In this document: positions 59,514 through 64,000 of the stretch, in pieces
How the letters are laid out: each line of letters starts with the position of its first letter
Numbering within the stretch: the first letter of the stretch is position 1
Origin: Neurospora crassa OR74A
Taxonomy: Eukaryota; Ascomycota; Sordariomycetes; Sordariales; Sordariaceae
Direction of reading: 5' to 3'
NCBI RefSeq assembly: GCF_000182925.2
Contig: NC_026501.1
Span: 6,427,917-6,491,916 of the forward strand
DNA: 64,000 bases
Made by a program: the position numbers and the translations under genes
The notes under the pieces: generated by a model
What the model was told of the DNA's origin: nothing
The model's input: the letters and a program-made list of their open reading frames with translations, nothing else
Databases searched by the model: none

Positions 59514-60574
59514 ATGACATCGACACTTGTAGCCACTCGCTCGAGGATCCCGATCTTCCGCGCCGCAAGACTCGCCAGTATCCATACAAAGCCAAGATTA
59601 CCACCACTTAATATAAAGATACCTTTGGTGAAGATGGTGAACAAACCTGCTTCCACAGTCCGCAACGAGATCGGAGCTGTCCCGACCAGTATGCAGCAAC
59701 TAGCGGTTTCCAACACCTTGATTCTCGAGGCCCCCGGTGTCGACTTGACCCCGTACAACAAGATTCTTGTCGGCGCTGTGTTAGATGTAAGACTGCCTCC
59801 CAACCCAAACAACTAAGCCCAAGCCCACTTCCTCAGTGCTAACTGCCGTATCTTCGCACCAGCTCTTCGAAGGAAAGCCTACCCTTAAGCACCTGTCCCT
59901 CTGGAATCCTGACGCCACTTTCGTCGACCCCATAGCCACGGCACAGGGGTACAATCAATATGCCGCACAGTGGTATGCTCTTGCGCAAGTGCTCAGTCCC
60001 GTTAAAATCCAATCCCACGAGGTTGTCTCATCCGGGAATCCGATCGAGATCAAGCTCCACAACAGATACACATTGCCACCAATCAACAAAAAACAGGATA
60101 TTCACAGCTTGGTCAAGATTTGGGTTGATGACAATGGCAAGATTGCTAGAGTGGAGGATAGGTGGGATGGGGAGTTGCCTGATGGAGCGCTCAATGAGGT
60201 ATACCCATGTGTATCTGGCGAAGACAACCCCAAATACCCTTGACTAACACACAGATGTCTTTCGTCAAACAGACAGTGTTTTGGTTTGCCAAGGCCGTGA
60301 TGCGAAAGATGAGGAGTCTGCTGGATGCTGCATTCCGGGCATATTGCAGTGCAGCTTGGTGGCTACTTCCTATTACGGTATGCTCCGATACATTGATTAT
60401 GATGCACGAGTCACTTAGAGTTTCCTAACGTAATTTTCATGTTAGGCTTTGCGAAAGGCATTCGCAATGACCATACCCGTGATGGTCAAGGTCCCCAAGA
60501 CTGAGGAAGAGGACATTCAGATGAGGGCAATTTTGGAAGGGTTCCAAAACAAGAAGGAATTAAAGATTTTATAG
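59514..60574 (+). CDS. NTF2/SnoaL-like fold protein with possible mitochondrial leader
   Basis: Exons 59514-59786, 59863-60198, 60255-60377 and 60446-60574; all three introns (76, 56 and 68 bp) are in phase 0. The product is 286 aa. The N-terminal 40 residues are rich in Arg/Ser and lack acids (STLVATRSRIPIFRAARLAS), as in mitochondrial leaders. The core (about residues 85-203, LFEGKPTLKHLSLWNPDATFVDP and onward) resembles NTF2-like proteins, with a closing VEDRWDG segment. The C-terminal 80 residues hold an amphipathic or membrane-like stretch (AAWWLLPIT). No activity can be assigned. Met at 59632 is an alternative start without the leader. Confidence 0.78.
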
Positions 60575-61069
60575 TCTGCTTAAAGCAACTTGGAGGGAAC
60601 TTGAGCAGCAACAAACAACGGCACCTGCACAAAATCTGGTGCTGAGGCTTCTTGTCCGCAGCCTGGTAGACTGCGGCTACACATTTGCCATTATTTGACA
60701 GCATTAGCATGTTCAGAAAGAAGTTCCGTTTCGAGACTGTGCCGACAGCATTTCTAAATGATTAGCTTGTTTTGGAGTGCATCGAGCACTTTCTCAGGGT
60801 TTGAAACTATGTTTTCACAGGTGGATGCGGTCACTAACACACAGTGTACCACTATACACGGCATTGTTCGCCAGTTCTTCTCAACTTTTGAGGTCAGTGA
60901 TTGTACTTGATCGTTACTAGTCTTTGTTGACCATCATCTGACTTTACGCAATCTCCTAGGAGACTAGGTATCAACAGTCAAATGCATCCAGTTCGTATGT
61001 AAGTCTTTGATTTATAAGCATCGTGACCCTGTTTGCTAATTGTGAAGAAAACAAAGGCTTGAGCTGACT
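60575..61069. other. Convergent 3' intergenic region
   Basis: Lies between the ends of the NTF2-like gene and the GH2 gene. No feature seen. Confidence 0.5.
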
Positions 61070-63285
61070 TCATGATGCCCTCTTTTCGGCAGCATCGTAC
61101 AAAGCTTGTATATCACTCTGCCACTGCGTAACATTAACCCTCACCACGCGACGGTCATACGTTACTAAGCCGTTTACCTCGCCTTCCACATCCGTCGTCT
61201 GTGTATACACAGCGCCGCTACACGCATATCGTTCCACCTGGGTGCGCAACTCGCCAAGCAATTCGTGCGTGCGATAGTTGTACGAATCTAGGTCTGGACT
61301 GATCTCGTATGTCTCTGGAATTGTGGCTATTGCCTTGGGGTCGGGCCAGAGGCTGGGTTCGGAGGCAAGTCTGTTAGTCATGAAATCATCCCAAGGGGAG
61401 AAAGAGAAAGGCGTCTTACTTTTTGGAATCCGGAACGTGTCCAACTCCTCCGAATTCACCTTGGAAGCCGATTCTGTTGGGGTCATAAGGCGTATTGGGG
61501 CTACTATAGAAGGGTGTACCGCACTCAGGGCTGGCGTAATGGTGGTTGTCGTGGAAATCCCCAGCTCCATGGTCGAACCAGCCAGTTACCGAATCGATCA
61601 GTCTTGTCGGGTCAAGCGCGCGGATGGCATCGGTGATATGAAATTCTGGGTAGTTGCCGTTATCGCGGATTTGACCCCAGCCCTCGTTGTAGATTACCCA
61701 AGTTGTGATACTGGGGTGGTGCTTGAACTGGTTCACCATAACGCTGAGCTGACGCTCAAATTCGGCTTGTTGAGCGGGAGTGGGAAAGTCAGTTGCCAGA
61801 CTAGCCGCTGGGCGCATGGAGGGCATGTCTTGGATAACAAGGAGGCCAAGCTTGTCGCAGGCGTAGTAGTAGAGCTGGGGCTCAACTTTGATCTGGTTAA
61901 ATATGTGAGTACTCGCCTCTCCAGTCTTTGTCATGGTCGACCGCAACTCACATGTTTCCGAACCATATTCATCCCCAGACTTTTGATCAGATCAAGATCG
62001 TATAGCATGGCCTCCTCGGTCGGAGGCAAGTAGATTCCATCTGGCCAGTAGCCTTGGTCCAGGGGCCCGAACTGAAAGACGAACTTGCCGTTCAGGAGCG
62101 GGCGCTGGATCCCGTTCACCACTCCCTTTGAGATCGTCCTGAAACCGGTGTAACTTGTGATTTGGTCGTCGCCCATTGTTACGCTGATGTTGTATAGCGT
62201 TGGGGAGTCGGGCGACCAAAGCTTGGGATCAGGGACCTGGAATGAGAACTCTTGGTCTGACGAAGCATCGTGGGTGGCGACTTCGGTGCCGTTTTCAAGG
62301 ATCGAAACCTTCACCGCAGTCGTGGTCTTGCTGCTGGAGTACACCGTCATGGTCACTAGAACCACCGTCAGTATAAACATTCAATAAATCCCAGGTCGGT
62401 TATCTCACCATTCCCTTCCATATCTGCCGATACATCCAGATCCCCAATATAGTTATCCCCTGGGACACTCTCCATCCAAACAGACTGCCAAATCCCTGTG
62501 CACGGGGTATAAAAGATATGCGACGGCGTCCTCGTCTGCTTCCCATGCGGCGTGTAGAAGCCCGGCTCATCAGTCGGGTCCCGAACAATAACCTGCAACT
62601 CATTCTTCTTCCCAGTCTTCAACGCATTCGTCGCATCAACCGTAAACCGGAAATAACCGCCCACATTGTGTCCCAGCTTTTTGTCGTTCACGTAAACCAC
62701 CGCCTCGTAATCGACTGCTTCAAAGTGGATCAACACCCTTCTCCCCGTCTCGTTCATCCATTTTTTTGGGAACTCCAGCGTCCGCTTGAACACCATGCCG
62801 GTCACGTTCATCTCTTGGATCCCACTGAATCCGCTCTCGATGCACGAGGGGATCAGCGTCTCTTTCTCTTCTGTCGGCATCCCTCCTCCTCCTTCTCCTC
62901 CGTCGTAACCTCCTTCTACTTCTACATCAGGGGCAAGAGTGCTGATATCCACATTCATCCGCGCCGATGACGCAAAGTGAAGGTTCTGGTAACGCCATAT
63001 TCCGTTCAGGCTCTGCCACCACTTGTCGTCTCGCTTCAGCTGCGGGCGTGGGTGCTGCGGCCAGTGGTTAGACGGGTCGGCGCCCACGGAGGCTGTCCAT
63101 TCGGTGGTGAGGAGGGCAGGCTGCGGCGCGTAGGGCTGCGGTGGGCTTTCTCCGCTTCCGTTGGGGCCGCTGGGGATTTTGGGCGGGTTCGCTGCGCCTT
63201 GACGGATAGCGGATGCGTGGGAGAGGGGAGTAAAGAGGGTGAGGAGGGAGAGGGATAGGGAGAGGAGGGAGCGGGGTGCCATCAT
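61070..63285 (-). CDS. Secreted glycoside hydrolase family 2 protein
   Basis: Exons 63285-62409, 62355-61952, 61892-61420 and 61370-61070, with introns of 53, 59 and 49 bp. The product is 684 aa. A signal peptide (MMAPRSLLSLSLSLLTLF...SHASA) is followed by the GH2 sugar-binding domain (FPKKWMNETGRRVLIHFEAVDY, HNVGGYFRF), the immunoglobulin-like domain and the TIM barrel. The acid/base Glu497 lies in WVIYNEGW and the nucleophile Glu573 in QGEFGG. Intact catalytic residues imply an active extracellular exo-glycosidase (beta-galactosidase, glucuronidase or mannosidase type; not decidable here). It resembles bacterial GH2 enzymes more than the long fungal beta-mannosidases. Confidence 0.92.
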
Positions 63286-64000
63286 GGTATTCGTTGCGGT
63301 GAACCCTTCAACGTCGCCGGTCGCCGGGAATGTGAGAGGTTGCGGGAAGAACGAAGCTCTTGAATTCAAATCTCGAGAACTGTGGGAGGTCAAGTAGATG
63401 TATATGTCTGATACCAGCTACACCGATCGGTTTGCAATAGGCCCCGCTACTCTGGAAACAAGATGGGATGGCATATGTTGTTGGTCAACGCCCAGGTACA
63501 TGGCGTACTGGCGAAGCATCAGGCAAGGCGACGGGTTACTCGACTCATGCCGGTCAGATACACAACTTCCCTTCTTTCCAAGATCGTCGGTCAGGGGATC
63601 CATTGACAAGGCTTACCTACATACGAACCATTGGAAGGATAATGAGCCCAGACTTGTGATCTTGAAGATCTGCACCTTTATTTGCCCTATCCAATTGTCG
63701 GGATCAAGTGCAGCCTTCGCTTTTGTGGGGGAAGCAACTGAACAACACCGTATTTCTCGATGGCCAAGCATGACAATGGAACCAAACATTCCATCTCAAC
63801 AAAATGATGATTGATCATGGGGTGTCAGTTCTGGAACTTCCAAGACCACGGCAGTTAGTCAATTAGTCAGTCGAAAGCAGCTCGGCCGAGAAACGGTCAA
63901 CCGCAGACTCGTTTAAGAATGTGATGACACTGCCCAGACAAAAGAAAAGCAAGCGAGTGACTGGACTACCAGAAAAGAGAAAAATACTACGTTGTTGTTC
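63286..64000. other. Upstream region of the GH2 gene, no gene seen
   Basis: Promoter side of the minus-strand GH2 gene and window end. Open frames here are short and lack domains. Confidence 0.5.

Noticed and set aside
61278-62033. 251-codon plus-strand frame
   Set aside because: Antisense shadow of GH2 exons, which have catalytic motifs and consistent splicing.
1-64000. CRISPR arrays, prokaryotic operons, ribosome binding sites and phage features
   Set aside because: The window is clearly fungal nuclear DNA with spliceosomal introns; the repeats seen are transposon ends, a minisatellite and microsatellites.

Overview
This is a filamentous ascomycete chromosome segment (Pezizomycotina, most likely Sordariomycetes-like). 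The evidence is short introns of about 50-130 bp with GT..CTAAC..AG signals, secreted fungal enzyme families, intron-containing tRNA genes, and large AT-rich blocks whose mutations look like repeat-induced point mutation (RIP: C to T and G to A, Trp and Gln codons turned into stops, catalytic Asp turned into Asn).

Layout. 1-26,380 is a nest of RIP-degraded LTR retrotransposons. A minus-strand Ty3/Gypsy chromovirus (346-16178, 194-bp LTRs) has been split by a plus-strand chromovirus (5866-13431, 304-bp LTRs, target duplication AATAC). It also carries an un-mutated 276-bp solo-LTR-like insertion (1960-2235, duplication AGTCC). A third chromovirus lies at 18499-26380 (LTRs 224 and 223 bp, duplication GTTGG) inside an older repeat. 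A pogo/Fot1-type transposase relic lies at about 16.7-17.3 kb. 26.4-33.7 kb is a gene-poor transition zone with a lightly damaged pogo/Tigger transposase (three in-frame stops), a 104-108 bp minisatellite, an orphan promoter-like stretch and a poly-T tract.

33.7-40.5 kb is a gene island: a secreted pepsin-like aspartic protease, a small predicted secreted protein, a secreted beta-lactamase-fold serine hydrolase, two intron-containing tRNA genes (Gln-TTG, Glu-CTC) and a long unknown protein. 42,159-46,524 is a second RIP island: a 4.37-kb Tc1/mariner-type element bounded by 71/73-bp terminal inverted repeats. It holds a dead DDE transposase and a second, convergent decayed gene of unknown function; this is the least familiar object in the window.

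48.3-64 kb is ordinary gene-rich DNA: a BNR-repeat protein, an MFS sugar/quinate-type transporter, a cytochrome P450 convergent with it, a small ankyrin protein with a probable GC-AG intron, an NTF2/SnoaL-like protein and a secreted GH2 glycoside hydrolase. The secreted protease, hydrolases and transporter suggest a saprotroph or plant-associated lifestyle. I see no core synthase that would make this a secondary-metabolite cluster. All splice models were read by eye from the genomic sequence.
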